The position numbers and the translations under genes are program-made. Under the pieces are notes generated by a model. It worked only from the letters and a program-made list of their open reading frames with translations, had not been told where the DNA came from and made no database searches. DNA of 64,000 nucleotides, from positions 73,829 to 137,828 of the forward strand of contig NZ_JAQOSO010000084.1 of the NCBI RefSeq assembly GCF_030068505.1, read 5' to 3'. The stretch comes from Roseofilum capinflatum BLCC-M114 (GTDB lineage Bacteria; Cyanobacteriota; Cyanobacteriia; Cyanobacteriales; Desertifilaceae). Shown here in pieces: positions 62,826 through 64,000 of the stretch. The first letter of the stretch is position 1. Every line of letters starts with the position of its first letter.

Positions 62826-62851
62826 GGAAATAGAAAGGAGTTCCTATTTCC
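62826..62851 (-). terminator. Stem-loop between gvpA and gvpC
   Basis: GGAAATAG (62826-62833), 10-base loop, CTATTTCC (62844-62851) in the 146-bp gap. It is a good place for partial termination that would leave much more gvpA than gvpC transcript, as known for gvp operons; no U-run is seen. Confidence 0.55.
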
Positions 62852-62895
62852 CCCAAGATGGAAATACCTTATCGAAAGCCAGTCTAATCCTGAGA

Positions 62896-63114
62896 CTAAA
62901 CTGCCGGAACAGCCGCTTGAGCGGTTAATCCAACTGCTTCGGCATATTTAAGGTAAGTTTCAACTGAAGCAATGACCACACGGGCTTCAATGGCCAGCAA
63001 TTCAATTCCCACTAAGGAGACCCGAACCCAAGCATCAACCACAATTCCTTTATCGAGGATGCGATCGACCACTTCTCCGAGACTCGATGAAGAGTTTACT
63101 TTTTCAACAGCCAT
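62896..63114 (-). CDS. gvpA: Gas vesicle structural protein GvpA
   Basis: 72 aa from ATG 63114, which has AGGGG nine bases upstream; the frame to 63240 is open but not needed. [40 protein letters not shown] and [15 protein letters not shown] are nearly identical to GvpA of other cyanobacteria. It forms the rib wall of the gas vesicle. First gene of the operon. Confidence 0.97.
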   Translation of the reverse strand: MAVEKVNSSSSLGEVVDRILDKGIVVDAWVRVSLVGIELLAIEARVVIASVETYLKYAEAVGLTAQAAVPAV

Positions 63115-63316
63115 AATAATTTTCCCCTGTTTTGATTGGGCAATTGGAGGTGCAGAAGAGCCAAGTGTATACCTATCAGGTGAGGATATTTTTGATCGAT
63201 CGCCAATGTATCGATCTCTCCTTGCCTGACTTTGGCTCATAGTCTTCTATTTTATCGGAAAATGGAGTCATCTTAGTCAAATCTTGCCTACACTTTACTT
63301 AAATTCATCTTAATTT

Positions 63317-63323
63317 GAGGAGG
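63317..63323 (+). promoter_or_regulatory. Strong Shine-Dalgarno GAGGAGG
   Basis: Five bases before ATG 63329; it fixes the start of the cysteine hydrolase gene. Confidence 0.8.
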
Positions 63324-63328
63324 CTCCC

Positions 63329-64000
63329 ATGACTCGTGCCCTCAATCCTCTGGGTACTCCACCCAACGCTTGGCAAGTCAATGCCGATACTGCCGATATT
63401 ACCCGTCCTCCCATTTCTCCCCAACCCATTACCCTCACCACAGCCACCAAAACCTTGCGGTTAGATTTGGCTAAATCTGCCCTATTGGTGATTGATATGC
63501 AAAATGACTTTTGTCATCCCCAGGGTTGGTTAGCCCATATTGGGGTCGATGTTTCGCCCGCGCGATCGCCCATCGATCCCTTAAATCAGCTTTTGCCCCG
63601 CTTACGCGCTGCCCAAGTCCCCATTATTTGGCTTAACTGGGGCAACCGTCCAGACTTACTCAATATCAGCGCCGGGTTAAGGCATGTGTATAATCCGACT
63701 GGCGAAGGCATTGGATTAGGCGATCGTCTACCGGAAAAAGATGCACAAGTCCTCACCGCAGGCAGTTGGGCTGCCGCCATTGTAGAGGAACTCGTCCCCC
63801 AACCGGAAGACATTCACATCGCCAAATATCGCATGAGTGGCTTTTGGGATACTCCCCTCGACAGTATTCTCCGCAACCTCGGCAAAACCACCCTCTTTTT
63901 TACCGGAGTCAACGCCGATCAATGCGTTCTCTGTACCTTACAAGATGCCAACTTTCTCGGCTACGACTGTATTTTAGTTCAAGACTGTAGCGCCACCACC
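63329..64000 (+). CDS. Isochorismatase-like cysteine hydrolase (RutB-like), 3' end cut
   Basis: 224 codons are visible, still open at the edge. Catalytic triad candidates: Asp in LLVIDMQNDFCHP, Lys in HIAKYRMSGFWDTPLDS and Cys in GVNADQCVLCTLQDANF. The overall order resembles RutB/biuret hydrolase-type amidohydrolases of pyrimidine or urea-derivative breakdown. It is divergent from gvpA across 214 bp. Substrate unknown. Confidence 0.85.
   Translation, partial: MTRALNPLGTPPNAWQVNADTADITRPPISPQPITLTTATKTLRLDLAKSALLVIDMQNDFCHPQGWLAHIGVDVSPARSPIDPLNQLLPRLRAAQVPIIWLNWGNRPDLLNISAGLRHVYNPTGEGIGLGDRLPEKDAQVLTAGSWAAAIVEELVPQPEDIHIAKYRMSGFWDTPLDSILRNLGKTTLFFTGVNADQCVLCTLQDANFLGYDCILVQDCSATT

Noticed and set aside
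1-64000. Transposase or integrase genes as a source of the repeats
   Set aside because: No frame shows transposase or recombinase motifs; the repeats must be non-autonomous or inactive here.

Overview
The window is a cyanobacterial chromosome fragment. The signs are many HIP1-type GCGATCGC octamers, a gvpA/C/N/J gas-vesicle cluster, plant-type glycerate kinase, the efp-accB pair, DUF928/CHASE2/CHAT genes and the dispersed palindromic repeats usual in filamentous cyanobacteria. A planktonic or mat-forming gas-vacuolate filament is a reasonable guess; the species cannot be told from the sequence alone.

Region 1 (1-25802, all minus strand) is the visible part of a hybrid PKS/NRPS-like cluster. 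In transcription order: a fully reducing PKS module (KS-AT-DH-ER-KR-ACP), a TubC-docked condensation/acyl-ligase/carrier protein, a KS-AT-DH-KR-ACP module, a KS-AT-ACP-ACP module, then a complete HMG-CoA-synthase beta-branching cassette (free ACP, decarboxylating KS with Cys->Ser, HMGS, ECH1, ECH2). The tandem ACPs carry the Trp flag of beta-branching carriers, so the module and cassette fit together. No thioesterase or loading module is visible; the cluster continues past the left edge. Several PKS reading frames contain in-frame copies of intergenic-type palindromic repeats.

Region 2 (26202-35342) holds a GT4 glycosyltransferase (+) and a minus-strand group of six genes: two LamG proteins, a UbiB/ABC1-type kinase, two very small proteins and a class-3 lipase. 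Two C-terminal modules recur there. Each exists once as a stand-alone small protein and again as the tail of a larger protein (lipase; LamG proteins). I do not recognise a described system with this layout and consider it the best candidate for something new.

Region 3 (35566-55112) is mostly housekeeping and signalling: glycerate kinase, argD, miaE, a four-gene run of sugar-binding lipoprotein / hybrid histidine kinase with a peptidoglycan-binding insert / GAF-adenylate cyclase / response regulator, a GH57-like protein, an oxidoreductase, transporters, a GNAT enzyme, a methyltransferase, accB, efp and alr.

Region 4 (55149-64000) has tRNA-Glu(TTC) with a terminator, a DUF928 / CHASE2-GGDEF-EAL / CHAT operon, and a gas-vesicle operon gvpA-gvpC-(wHTH)-gvpN-gvpJ. 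In the latter the gvpC reading frame is split by a single in-frame stop from a winged-helix module that also ends GvpN. A RutB-like cysteine hydrolase runs off the right edge.
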